A stretch of DNA of 64,000 nucleotides from Eledone cirrhosa (Eukaryota; Mollusca; Cephalopoda; Octopoda; Eledonidae): contig OZ024760.1 of the NCBI GenBank assembly GCA_964016885.1, forward strand, positions 3,262,189 to 3,326,188. The letters run 5' to 3'. The translations under genes were made by a program, and so were the position numbers. Below the pieces are notes generated by a model that was not told the DNA's origin, made no database searches, and saw nothing but the letters and a program-made list of their open reading frames with translations. Positions 28,857 through 41,453 of this stretch are shown here, one piece after another. Numbering within the stretch: the stretch's first letter is position 1; every line of letters begins with the position of its first letter.

Positions 28857-29489
28857 GGTGGTCATGGTGTTGTTAGTACTGATGGTGGTATTGGTATTGT
28901 TAGTACTGATGGTGGTATTGGTATTGTTAGGATTGATGGTGGTATTGGTATTGTTAGTGCTGATGGTGTTATTGGTATTCTTAGTACTGATGGTGGTATT
29001 GGTATTGTTAGTACTGATGGTGGTATTGTTAGTACTGATGGTGGTATTGGTATTGTTAGTACTGATGGTGGTATTGGTATTGTTAGTACTGATGGCGGTA
29101 TTGGTATTGTTAGGATTGATGGTGGTATTGGTATCGTTAGTACTGATGGTGGTATTGGTATCGTTAATGGTGATGGTGGTATTGGTATTGTTAGTACTGA
29201 TGGTGGTATTAGTATTGTTAGTGCTGATGGTGGTATTGGTATTGTTAGGATTGATGGTGGTATTGGTATTGTTAGTACTGATGGTGTTATTGGTATCGTT
29301 AATGGTGATGCTGGTATTGGTATTGTTAGTACTGACGTTGATATTGGTATCGTTAGTACTGATAGTGGTATTGGTATTCTTAGTACTGATGGTGGTATTG
29401 GTATTGTTAGTGGTGATGGTGGTATTGGTATTGTTAGTGCTGATGGTGGTATTGGTATTGTTAGTGCTGGTGGTGGTACTGGTGTTGTT
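28857..29489 (+). repeat. H module copy 9 (633 bp)
   Basis: The copy of module 8 at +3,899 bp, with the same downstream deletion. Confidence 0.85.
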
Positions 29490-30755
29490 AGTACTGACGT
29501 TGATATTGGTATCGTTAGTACTGATGGTGGTATTGGTATTGTTAGTACTGATGGTGGTATTAGTATTGTTAGTACTGATGGTGGTATTGGTATCGTTAGT
29601 GCTGATGCTGTTATAGGTATTGTTAGTACTGATGGTGTTATATGTATTGTTAGTACTGATGGTGGTATTGGTATTGTTAGTACTGATGGTGTTATTGGTA
29701 TTGTTAGTGGTGATGGTGGTATTGGTATTGTTAGTGCTGATGGTGGTATTGGTATTGTTAGTGCTGATGGTGGTATTGGTATTGTTAGTGCTGATGGTGG
29801 TATTGGTATTGTTAGTACTGATGGTGTTATTGGTATTGTTAGTGGTGAAGGTGGTATTGGTATTGTTAGTGGTGAAGGTGGTATTGGTATTGTTAGTGCT
29901 GATGGTGGTATTGGTATTGTTAGTGGTGAAGGTGGTATTGGTATTGTTAGTGCTGATGGTGGTATTGGTATTGTTAGTGGTGAAGGTGGTATTGGTATTG
30001 TTAATGGTGATGGTGTTATCGGTATTGTTAGTACTGATGGTGGTATTGGTATCGTTAGTGCTGATGCTGTTATAGGTATTGTTAGTACTGATGGTGTTAT
30101 ATGTATTGTTAGTACTGATGGTGGTATTGGTATTGTTAGTACTGATGGTGTTATTGGTATTGTTAGTGGTGATGGTGGTATTGGTATTGTTAGTGCTGAT
30201 GGTGGTATTGGTATTGTTAGTGCTGATGGTGGTATTGGTATTGTTAGTGCTGATGGTGGTATTGGTATTGTTAGTACTGATGGTGTTATTGGTATTGTTA
30301 GTGGTGAAGGTGGTATTGGTATTGTTAGTGGTGAAGGTGGTATTGGTATTGTTAGTGCTGATGGTGGTATTGGTATTGTTAGTGGTGAAGGTGGTATTGG
30401 TATTGTAAGTGCTGATGGTGGTATTGGTATTGTTAGTGGTGAAGGTGGTATTGGTATTGTTAATGGTGATGGTGTTATCGGTATTGTTAGTACTGATGGT
30501 GGTATTGGTATTGTTAGTGCTGATGGTGTTATTGGTATTGTTAGTGCTGATGGTGGTATTGGTATTGTTAGTACTGATGGTGTTATTGGTATTGTTAGTG
30601 GTGATGGTGGTATTGGTATTGTTAGTACTGATGGTGGTATTGTTAGTGCTGATGGTGGTATTGGTATTGTTAGTACTGATGGTGGTATTGTTAGTGCTGA
30701 TGGTGCTATTGGTATTGTTAGTGCTGATGGTGGTATTGGTATTGTTAGTGCTGAT

Positions 30756-31388
30756 GGTGGTCATGGTGTTGTTAGTACTGATGGTGGTATTGGTATTGTT
30801 AGTACTGATGGTGGTATTGATATTGTTAGGATTGATGGTGGTATTGGTATTGTTAGTGCTGATGGTGTTATTGGTATTCTTAGTACTGATGGTGGTATTG
30901 GTATTGTTAGTACTGATGGTGGTATTGTTAGTACTGATGGTGGTATTGGTATTGTTAGTACTGATGGTGGTATTGGTATTGTTAGTACTCATGGCGGTAT
31001 TGGTATTGTTAGGATTGATGGTGGTATTGGTATCGTTATTACTGATGGTGGTATTGGTATCGTTAATGGTGATGGTGGTATTGGTATTGTTAGTACTGAT
31101 GGTGGTATTAGTATTGTTAGTGCTGATGGTGGTATTGGTATTGTTAGGATTGATGGTGGTATTGGTATTGTTAGTACTGATGGTGGTATTGGTATCGTTA
31201 ATGGTGATGCTGGTATTGGTATTGTTAGTACTGACGTTGATATTGGTATCGTTAGTACTGATAGTGGTATTGGTATTCTTAGTACTGATGGTGGTATTGG
31301 TATTGTTAGTGGTGATGGTGGTATTGGTATTGTTAGTGCTGATGGTGGTATTGGTATTGTTAGTGCTGATGGTGGTATTGGTATTGTT
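30756..31388 (+). repeat. H module copy 10 (end unit decayed)
   Basis: The GGHGVV start is intact and internal order is kept. The SAGGGTGVV end is replaced by consensus-like SADGGIGIV. Private changes include ATT-ACT at about 31,036 and ACT-CAT at about 30,988. Confidence 0.75.
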
Positions 31389-33392
31389 AGTGCTGATGGT
31401 GGTATTTGTATTGTTAGTGGTGAAGGTGGTATTGGTATTGTTAGTACCGATGGTGGTATTGGTATCGTTAATGGTGATGGTGGTATTGGTATTGTTAGTA
31501 CTGACGTTGATATTGGTATCGTTAGTACTGATGGTGGTATTGGTATTGTTAGTACTGATGGTGGTATTAGTATTGTTAGTACTGATGGTGGTATTGGTAT
31601 CGTTAGTGCTGATGGTGTTATTGGTATTGTTAGTACTGATGGTGTTATATGTATTGTTAGTACTGATGGTGGTATTGGTATTGTTAGTACTGATGGTGGT
31701 ATTGGTATTGTTAGTACTGATGGTGGTATTGGTATTGTTAGTACTGATGGTGGTATTGGTATTGTTAGTACTGATGTTGGTATTGGTATTGTTAGTACTG
31801 ATGGTGGTATTGGTATTGTTAGTACTGATGGTGGTATTGGTATTGTTAGTACTGATGGTGGTATTAGTATTGTTAGTACTGATGGTGGTATTGGTATTGT
31901 TAGTGGTGATGGTGGTATTGGTATTGTTAGTGCTGATGGTGGTATTGGTATTGTTAGTGTTGATGGTGGTATTGGTATTGTTAGTGCTGATGGTGGTATT
32001 GGTATTGTTAGTGCTGATGGTGGTATTGGTATTGTTAGTGGCGATGGTGGTATTGGTATTGTTAGTACTGATGGTGTTATTGGTATTGTTAGTGGTGATG
32101 GTGGTATTGGTATTGTTAGTACTGATGGTGGTATTGTTAGTGCTGATTGTGGTATTGGTATTGTTAGGATTGATGGTGGTATTGGTATTGTTAGTACTGA
32201 TGGTGGTATTGGTATTGTTAGTACTGATGGTGGTATTGTTAGTACTGATTGTGGTATTGTTAGTGCTGATGGTGGTATTGGTATTGTTAGTGGCGATGGT
32301 GGTATTGGTATTGTTAGTACTGATGGTGTTATTGATATTGTTAGTGCTGATGGTGGTATTGGTATTGTTAGTACCGATGGTGTTATTGGTATTGTTAGTG
32401 GTGATGGTGGTATTGGTATTGTTAGTGGCGATGTTGGTATTGGTATTGTTAGTACTGATGGTGGTATTGGTATTGTTAGTGCTGATGGTGGTATTGGTAT
32501 TGTTAGTGCTGATGGTGGTATTGGTATTGTTAGTGCTCATGGTGTTATTGGTATTGTTAGTGCTGATGGTGGTATTGGTATTGTTAGTACTGATGGTGTT
32601 ATTGGTATTGTTAGTGCTGATGGTGTTATTGGTATTGTTAGTGCTGATGGTGGTATTGGTATTGTTAGTGCTGATGGTGTTATTGGTATTGTTAGTACTG
32701 ATGGTGGTATTGGTATTGTTAGTACTGATGGTGGTATTGGTATTGTTAGTGCTGATGGTGTTATTGGTATTGTTAGTGCTGATGGTGTTATTGGTATTGT
32801 TAGTGCTGATGGTGTTATTGGTATTGTTAGTGCTGATGGTGTTATTGGTATTGTTAGTACTGATGGTGTTATTGGTATTGTTAGTGCTGATGGTGTTATT
32901 GGTGTTGTTAGTGCTGATGGTGGTATTGGTATTGTTAGTACTGATGGTGTTATTGGTATTGTTAGTGGTGATGGTGGTATTGGTATTGTTAGTACTGATG
33001 GTGTTATTGGTATTGTTAGTACTGATGGTGTTATTGGTATTGTTAGTGCTGATGGTGTTATTGGTATTGTTAGTACTGATGGTGTTATTGGTATTGTTAG
33101 TGCTGATGGTGTTATTGGTATTGTTAGTGCTGATGGTGGTATTGGTATTGTTAGTGCTGATGGTGTTATTGGTATTGTTATTGCTGATGGTGTTATTGGT
33201 ATTGTTAGTGCTGATGGTGGTATTGGTATTGTTAGTACTGATGGTGTTATTGGTATTGTTAGTGGTGATGGTGGTATTGGTATTGTTAGTACTGATGGTG
33301 GTATTGTTAGTGCTGATGGTGGTATTGGTATTGTTAGTACGGATGGTGGTATTGTTTGTGCTGATGGTGGTATTGGTATTGTTACTGCTGAT

Positions 33393-33890
33393 GGTGGTCA
33401 TGGTGTTGTTAGTACTGATGGTGGTATTGGTATTGTTAGTACTGATGGTGGTATTGGTATTGTTAGGATTGATGGTGGTATTGGTATTGTTAGTGCTGAT
33501 GGTGTTATTGGTATTCTTAGTACTGATGGTGGTATTGGTATTGTTAGTACTGATGGTGGTATTGTTAGTACTGATGGTGGTATTGGTATTGTTAGTACTG
33601 ATGGTGGTATTGGTATTGTTAGTACTGATGGCGGTATTGGTATTGTTAGGATTGATGGTGGTATTGGTATTGTTAGTACTGATGGTGGTATTGGTATCGT
33701 TAATGGTGATGCTGGTATTGGTATTGTTAGTACTGACGTTGATATTGGTATCGTTAGTACTGATAGTGGTATTGGTATTCTTAGTACTGATGTTGGTATT
33801 GGTATTGTTAGTGGTGATGGTGGTATTGGTATTGTTAGTGCTGATGGTGGTATTGGTATTGTTAGTGCTGGTGGTGGTACTGGTGTTGTT
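33393..33890 (+). repeat. H module copy 11 (498 bp, internally deleted)
   Basis: Five units (135 bp) are missing from the VNGD/ISIVSAD part, while both marker ends are kept. Confidence 0.8.
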
Positions 33891-34943
33891 AGTGCTGATG
33901 GTGGTATTGGTATTGTTAGTGCTGCTGGTGGTATTGGTATTGTTAGTGCTGATGGTGGTATTGGTATTGTTAGTGGTGATGGTGGTATTGGTATGGTTAG
34001 TGCTGATGGTGGTATTTGTATTGTTAGTGGTGAAGGTGGTATTGGTATTGTTAGTACTGATGGTGGTATTGGTATCGTTAATGGTGATGGTGGTATTGGT
34101 ATTGTTAGTACTGACGTTGATATTGGTATCGTTAGTACTGATGGTGGTATTGGTATTGTTAGTACTGATGGTGGTATTAGTATTGTTAGTACTGATGGTG
34201 GTATTGGTATCGTTAGTGCTGATGGTGTTATTGGTATTGTTAGTACTGATGGTGTTATATGTATTGTTAGTACTGATGGTGGTATTGGTATTGTTAGTAC
34301 TGATGGTGGTATTGGTATTGTTAGTGGTGATGGTGGTATTGGTATTGTTAGTGCTGATGGTGGTATTGGTATTGTTAGTGTTGATGGTGGTATTGGTATT
34401 GTTAGTGCTAATGGTGGTATTGGTATTGTTAGTACTGATGGTGTTATTGGTATTGTTAGTGGTGAAGGTGGTATTGGTATTGTTAGTGGTGAAGGTGGTA
34501 TTGGTATTGTTAGTGCTGATGGTGGTATTGGTATTGTTAGTGGTGAAGGTGGTATTGGTATTGTTAGTGCTGATGGTGGTATTGGTATTGTTAGTGGTGA
34601 AGGTGGTATTGGTATTGTTAATGGTGATGGTGTTATCGGTATTGTTAGTACTGATGGTGGTATTGGTATTGTTAGTGCTGATGGTGGTATTGGTATTGTT
34701 GGTACTGATGGTGATATTGGTATTGTTAGTGCTGATGGTGGTATTGGTATTGTAAGTGCTGATGGTGGTATTGGTATTGTTAGTGCTGATGGTGGTATTG
34801 GTATTGTTAGTACTGATGGTGATATTGGTATTGTTAGTGCTGATGGTGGTATTGGTATTGTTAGTACTGATGGTGGTATTGGTATTGTTAGTACTGATGG
34901 TGGTATTGTATTGTTAGTACTAATGGTGGTATTGGTACTGTAA

Positions 34944-36118
34944 GTGCTGATGGTGGTATTGGTGGTGTTAGTACTGATGGTGGTATTGGTATTGTTAGTG
35001 CTGATGGTGGTATTGGTATTGTTAGTACTGATGATGGTATTGTTATTGTTAGTGCTGATTGTGGTATTGGTATTGTTAGTATTGATGGTGGTATTGGTAT
35101 TGTTAGTGCTGACGGTGGTATTGGTAATGTTAGTGCTGATGCTGGTATTGGTATTGTTAGTACTGATGGTGGTAGTGGTATTGTTAGTACTGATGGTGGT
35201 ATTGGTATTGTTAGTGGTGATGGTGGTATTGGTATTGTTAGTGCTGATGCTGGTATTGGTATTGTTAGTGCTGATGGTGGTATTGGTATTGTTAGTACTG
35301 ATGGTGGTATTGGTATTGTTAGTGGCGATGGTGGTATTGGTATTGTTAGTGGTTATGGTGGTATTGGTATTGTTAGTACTGATGGTGGTATTGGTATTGT
35401 TAGTACTGATGGTGTTATTGGTATTCTTAGTACTGATGGTGGTATTGGTATTGTTAGTGGTGATGGTGGTATTGGTATTGTTAGTACTGATGGTGGTATT
35501 GGAATTGTTAGTACTGGTGGTGGTATTGGTATTGTTAGTGCTGATGGTGCTGATGGTATTGTTAGTGCTGATGGTGGTATTGTTAGTGCTGATGGTGATA
35601 TTGGTATTGTTAGTACTGATGGTGGTATTGTTAGTACTGATGGTGGTATTGGTATTGTTAGTACTGATGGTGGTATTGGTATTGTTAGTACTGATGGTGG
35701 TATTGGTATTGTTAGTGGTGAAGGTGGTATTGGTATTGTTAGTGCTGATGGTGGTATTGGTATTGTTAGTGGTGAAGGTGGTATTGGTATTGTTAATGGT
35801 GATGGTGTTATCGGTATTGTTAGTACTGATGGTGGTATTGGTATTGTTAGTGCTGATGGTGGTATTGGTATTGTTGGTACTGATGGTGATATTGGTATTG
35901 TTAGTGCTGATGGTGGTATTGGTATTGTAAGTGCTGATGGTGGTATTGGTATTGTTAGTGCTGATGGTGGTATTGGTATTGTTAGTACTGATGGTGATAT
36001 TGGTATTGTTAGTGCTGATGGTGGTATTGGTATTGTTAGTACTGATGGTGGTATTGGTATTGTTAGTACTGATGGTGGTATTGTATTGTTAGTACTGATG
36101 GTGGTATTGGTACTGTAA
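34944..36118 (+). repeat. Block V (1,175 bp)
   Basis: This is the shortest block type. It has the STDDGIVIV head at 35,030, one GGA/STGGG site near 35.50 kb, then switches at about 35.70 kb straight into the GAA-rich tail (SGEGG units) that ends most blocks. It looks like a block III-type unit with its middle removed. Block VII has the same length and no difference that I saw. Confidence 0.88.
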
Positions 36119-38388
36119 GTGCTGATGGTGGTATTGGTGGTGTTAGTACTGATGGTGGTATTGGTATTGTTAGTGCTGATAGTGGTATTGGTATTGTTAG
36201 TACTGATGATGGTATTGTTATTGTTAGTGCTGATTGTGGTATTGGTATTGTTAGTATTGATGGTGGTATTGGTATTGTTAGTGCTGACGGTGGTATTGGT
36301 AATGTTAGTGCTGATGCTGGTATTGGTATTGTTAGTACTGATGGTGGTAGTGGTATTGTTAGTACTGATGGTGGTATTGGTATTGTTAGTGGTGATGGTG
36401 GTATTGGTATTGTTAGTGCTGATGCTGGTATTGGTATTGTTAGTGCTGATGGTGGTATTGGTATTGTTAGTACTGATGGTGGTATTGGTATTGTTAGTGG
36501 CGTTGGTGGTATTGGTATTGTTAGTGGTTATGGTGGTATTGGTATTGTTAGTACTGATGGTGGTATTGGTATTGTTAGTACTGATGGTGTTATTGGTATT
36601 CTTAGTACTGATGGTGGTATTGGTATTGTTAGTGGTGATGGTGGTATTGGTATTGTTAGTACTGATGGTGGTATTGGAATTGTTAGTACTGGTGGTGGTA
36701 TTGTTAGTGCTGATGGTGTTATTGGTATTGTTAGTGCTGATGGTGGTATTGTTAGTGCTGATGGTGATATTGGTATTGTTAGTACTGATGGTGGTATTGT
36801 TAGTACTGATGGTGGTATTGGTATTGTTAGTACTGATGGTGGTATTGGTATTGTTAGTACTGATGGTGCTGATGGTATTGTTAGTGCTGATGGTGGTATT
36901 GTTAGTGCTGATGGTGATATTGGTATTGTTAGTACTGATGGTGGTATTGTTAGTACTGATGGTGGTATTGGTATTGTTAGTACTGATGGTGGTATTGGTA
37001 TTGTTAGTACTGATGGTGGTATTGTTAGTGCTGATGGTGTTATTGGTATTGTTAGTGCTGATGGTGGTATTGTTAGTATTGTTAGTACTGATGGTGGTAT
37101 TGGTATTGTTAGTGCTGATGGTGGTATTGGTATTGTTAGTACTGATGGTGTTATTGGTATTGTTAGTGCTGATGGTGGTATTGGTATTGTTAGTGCTGAT
37201 GGTGGTATTGTTAGTATTGTTAGTACTGATGGTGGTATTGGTATTGTTAGTACTGATGGTGGTATTGGTAATGTTAGTACTGATGGTGGTATTGGTATTG
37301 TTAGTACTGATGATGGTATTGGTATTGTTAGTGGTGATGGTGGTATTGGTATTGTTAGTGCTGATGCTGGTATTGGTATTGTTAGTGCTGATGGTGGTAT
37401 TGGTATTGTTAGTACTGATGGTGGTATTGGTATTGTTAGTGGCGATGGTGGTATTGGTATTGTTAGTGGTGATGGTGGTATTGGTATTGTTAGTACTGAT
37501 GGTGGTATTGGTATTGTTAGTACTGATGGTGTTATTGGTATTCTTAGTACTGATTGTGGTATTGGTATTGTTAGTGGTGATGGTGGTATTGGTATTGTTA
37601 GTGGTGATGGTGTTATCGGTATTGTTAGTACTGATGGTGGTATTGGTATTGTTAGTACTGATGGTGGTATTGGTATTGTTAGTGGTGATGGTGGTATTGG
37701 TATTGTTAGTGCTGATGGTGGTATTGGTATTGTTAGTGGTGATGGTGGTATTGGTATTGTTAGTACTGATGGGGGTATTGGTATTGTTAGTGCTGATGGT
37801 GGTATTGGTATTGTTAGTGGTGATGGTGGTATTGGTATCGTTAGTACTGATGGTGGTATTGGAATTGTTAGTACTGGTGGTGGTATTGGTATTGTTAGTG
37901 CTGATGGTGCTGATGGTATTGTTAGTGCTGATGGTGGTATTGTTAGTGCTGATGGTGGTATTGGTATTGTTAGTACTGATGGTGGTATTGTTAGTACTGA
38001 TGGTGGTATTGGTATTGTTAGTACTGATGGTGGTATTGGTATTGTTAGTACTGATGGTGGTATTGGTATTGTTAGTACTGATGGTGGTATTGTTAGCACT
38101 GATGGTGGTATTGGTATTGTTTGTACTGATGGTGGTATTGGTATTGTTAGTACTGATGGTGGTATTGGTATTGTTAGTGCTGATGGTGGTATTGGTATTG
38201 TTAGTACTGATGGTGGTATTGGTATTGTTAGTGCTGATGGTGGTATTGGTATTGTTAGTACTGATGGTGGTATTGTTAGTGCTGCTGGTGGTATTGGTAT
38301 TGTTAGTACTGATGGTGGTATTGTTAGTGCTGATGGTGGTATTGGTATTGTTAGTGCTGATGGTGGTATTGGTATTGTTAGTGCTGAT

Positions 38389-38436
38389 GGTGGTCATGGT
38401 GTTGTTAGTACTGATGGTGGTATTGGTATTGTTAGT
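38389..38436 (+). repeat. H module stub (copy 12)
   Basis: Only the GGHGVV unit and the following unit remain before the sequence jumps at 38,421-38,436 to material copied from 33,086 onward. Confidence 0.8.
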
Positions 38437-38727
38437 GCTGATGGTGTTATTGGTATTGTTAGTGCTGATGGTGGTATTGGTATTGTTAGTGCTGATGGTG
38501 TTATTGGTATTGTTATTGCTGATGGTGTTATTGGTATTGTTAGTGCTGATGGTGGTATTGGTATTGTTAGTACTGATGGTGTTATTGGTATTGTTAGTGG
38601 TGATGGTGGTATTGGTATTGTTAGTACTGATGGTGGTATTGTTAGTGCTGATGGTGGTATTGGTATTGTTAGTACGGATGGTGGTATTGTTTGTGCTGAT
38701 GGTGGTATTGGTATTGTTACTGCTGAT

Positions 38728-39225
38728 GGTGGTCATGGTGTTGTTAGTACTGATGGTGGTATTGGTATTGTTAGTACTGATGGTGGTATTGGTATTGTTA
38801 GGATTGATGGTGGTATTGGTATTGTTAGTGCTGATGGTGTTATTGGTATTCTTAGTACTGATGGTGGTATTGGTATTGTTAGTACTGATGGTGGTATTGT
38901 TAGTACTGATGGTGGTATTGGTATTGTTAGTACTGATGGTGGTATTGGTATTGTTAGTACTGATGGCGGTATTGGTATTGTTAGGATTGATGGTGGTATT
39001 GGTATTGTTAGTACTGATGGTGGTATTGGTATCGTTAATGGTGATGCTGGTATTGGTATTGTTAGTACTGACGTTGATATTGGTATCGTTAGTACTGATA
39101 GTGGTATTGGTATTCTTAGTACTGATGTTGGTATTGGTATTGTTAGTGGTGATGGTGGTATTGGTATTGTTAGTGCTGATGGTGGTATTGGTATTGTTAG
39201 TGCTGGTGGTGGTACTGGTGTTGTT
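38728..39225 (+). repeat. H module copy 13 (498 bp)
   Basis: Exact partner of copy 11 at +5,335 bp with the same five-unit deletion. Confidence 0.82.
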
Positions 39226-40278
39226 AGTGCTGATGGTGGTATTGGTATTGTTAGTGCTGCTGGTGGTATTGGTATTGTTAGTGCTGATGGTGGTATTGGT
39301 ATTGTTAGTGGTGATGGTGGTATTGGTATGGTTAGTGCTGATGGTGGTATTTGTATTGTTAGTGGTGAAGGTGGTATTGGTATTGTTAGTACTGATGGTG
39401 GTATTGGTATCGTTAATGGTGATGGTGGTATTGGTATTGTTAGTACTGACGTTGATATTGGTATCGTTAGTACTGATGGTGGTATTGGTATTGTTAGTAC
39501 TGATGGTGGTATTAGTATTGTTAGTACTGATGGTGGTATTGGTATCGTTAGTGCTGATGGTGTTATTGGTATTGTTAGTACTGATGGTGTTATATGTATT
39601 GTTAGTACTGATGGTGGTATTGGTATTGTTAGTACTGATGGTGGTATTGGTATTGTTAGTGGTGATGGTGGTATTGGTATTGTTAGTGCTGATGGTGGTA
39701 TTGGTATTGTTAGTGTTGATGGTGGTATTGGTATTGTTAGTGCTAATGGTGGTATTGGTATTGTTAGTACTGATGGTGTTATTGGTATTGTTAGTGGTGA
39801 AGGTGGTATTGGTATTGTTAGTGGTGAAGGTGGTATTGGTATTGTTAGTGCTGATGGTGGTATTGGTATTGTTAGTGGTGAAGGTGGTATTGGTATTGTT
39901 AGTGCTGATGGTGGTATTGGTATTGTTAGTGGTGAAGGTGGTATTGGTATTGTTAATGGTGATGGTGTTATCGGTATTGTTAGTACTGATGGTGGTATTG
40001 GTATTGTTAGTGCTGATGGTGGTATTGGTATTGTTGGTACTGATGGTGATATTGGTATTGTTAGTGCTGATGGTGGTATTGGTATTGTAAGTGCTGATGG
40101 TGGTATTGGTATTGTTAGTGCTGATGGTGGTATTGGTATTGTTAGTACTGATGGTGATATTGGTATTGTTAGTGCTGATGGTGGTATTGGTATTGTTAGT
40201 ACTGATGGTGGTATTGGTATTGTTAGTACTGATGGTGGTATTGTATTGTTAGTACTAATGGTGGTATTGGTACTGTAA

Positions 40279-41453
40279 GTGCTGATGGTGGTATTGGTGG
40301 TGTTAGTACTGATGGTGGTATTGGTATTGTTAGTGCTGATGGTGGTATTGGTATTGTTAGTACTGATGATGGTATTGTTATTGTTAGTGCTGATTGTGGT
40401 ATTGGTATTGTTAGTATTGATGGTGGTATTGGTATTGTTAGTGCTGACGGTGGTATTGGTAATGTTAGTGCTGATGCTGGTATTGGTATTGTTAGTACTG
40501 ATGGTGGTAGTGGTATTGTTAGTACTGATGGTGGTATTGGTATTGTTAGTGGTGATGGTGGTATTGGTATTGTTAGTGCTGATGCTGGTATTGGTATTGT
40601 TAGTGCTGATGGTGGTATTGGTATTGTTAGTACTGATGGTGGTATTGGTATTGTTAGTGGCGATGGTGGTATTGGTATTGTTAGTGGTTATGGTGGTATT
40701 GGTATTGTTAGTACTGATGGTGGTATTGGTATTGTTAGTACTGATGGTGTTATTGGTATTCTTAGTACTGATGGTGGTATTGGTATTGTTAGTGGTGATG
40801 GTGGTATTGGTATTGTTAGTACTGATGGTGGTATTGGAATTGTTAGTACTGGTGGTGGTATTGGTATTGTTAGTGCTGATGGTGCTGATGGTATTGTTAG
40901 TGCTGATGGTGGTATTGTTAGTGCTGATGGTGATATTGGTATTGTTAGTACTGATGGTGGTATTGTTAGTACTGATGGTGGTATTGGTATTGTTAGTACT
41001 GATGGTGGTATTGGTATTGTTAGTACTGATGGTGGTATTGGTATTGTTAGTGGTGAAGGTGGTATTGGTATTGTTAGTGCTGATGGTGGTATTGGTATTG
41101 TTAGTGGTGAAGGTGGTATTGGTATTGTTAATGGTGATGGTGTTATCGGTATTGTTAGTACTGATGGTGGTATTGGTATTGTTAGTGCTGATGGTGGTAT
41201 TGGTATTGTTGGTACTGATGGTGATATTGGTATTGTTAGTGCTGATGGTGGTATTGGTATTGTAAGTGCTGATGGTGGTATTGGTATTGTTAGTGCTGAT
41301 GGTGGTATTGGTATTGTTAGTACTGATGGTGATATTGGTATTGTTAGTGCTGATGGTGGTATTGGTATTGTTAGTACTGATGGTGGTATTGGTATTGTTA
41401 GTACTGATGGTGGTATTGTATTGTTAGTACTGATGGTGGTATTGGTACTGTAA
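40279..41453 (+). repeat. Block VII (1,175 bp), copy of block V
   Basis: This is the copy of block V produced by the 5,335-bp duplication. Shared rare changes include ACTAAT in the preceding junction (40,253-40,258) and GGTTAT at 40,685-40,690, both exactly 5,335 bp from their block V partners. Confidence 0.88.

Larger units (their letters stand above)
22127..29924 (+). repeat. Tandem duplication, 3,899-bp period
   Basis: Copy 1 is about 22,127-26,025 and copy 2 about 26,026-29,924. Few differences are visible: GGTAAT/GGTAAA (22,898/26,797), a GTT/ATT change (about 23,995/27,894) and an ATT to ATG near 26,071. The match begins near 22,081 and fails after about 26,025/29,924. Confidence 0.85.
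24963..33401 (-). other. Minus-strand open frame, first of the ATGA chain
   Basis: It runs 2,812 codons from the ATG at 33,401-33,399 to TGA at 24,965-24,963. It crosses one junction (26.58 kb), where it changes from the ISTNN to the SVLTIP register. The start context ACACCATGAC has A at -3, but this is simply the reverse complement of a marker unit. Confidence 0.3.
26617..34943 (+). repeat. Block IV (8,327 bp)
   Basis: The first ~3.3 kb repeats block III. A short 459-bp tandem duplication (17 units) follows, with start points near 29,600 and 30,060, each containing GTTATA and the VICIV variant. The remainder returns to H-family sequence with modules at 28,857, 30,756 (right-hand marker unit replaced by a consensus-like unit) and 33,393 (shortened). 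An extra GTAAGT is present at 30,405-30,410, interrupting the LVL frame. In its final junction the unit reads ACTAAT instead of ACTGAT (34,918-34,923). Confidence 0.85.
36119..40278 (+). repeat. Block VI (4,160 bp)
   Basis: The head repeats block V at an offset of about 1,169-1,175 bp. The middle (36.7-38.4 kb) is GGA/STGGG-family sequence. At about 38,421 it jumps back into H-family sequence that copies 33,086 onward, which marks the join of the 5,335-bp duplication. It contains an H-module stub at 38,389 and a shortened H module at 38,728. Confidence 0.85.
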
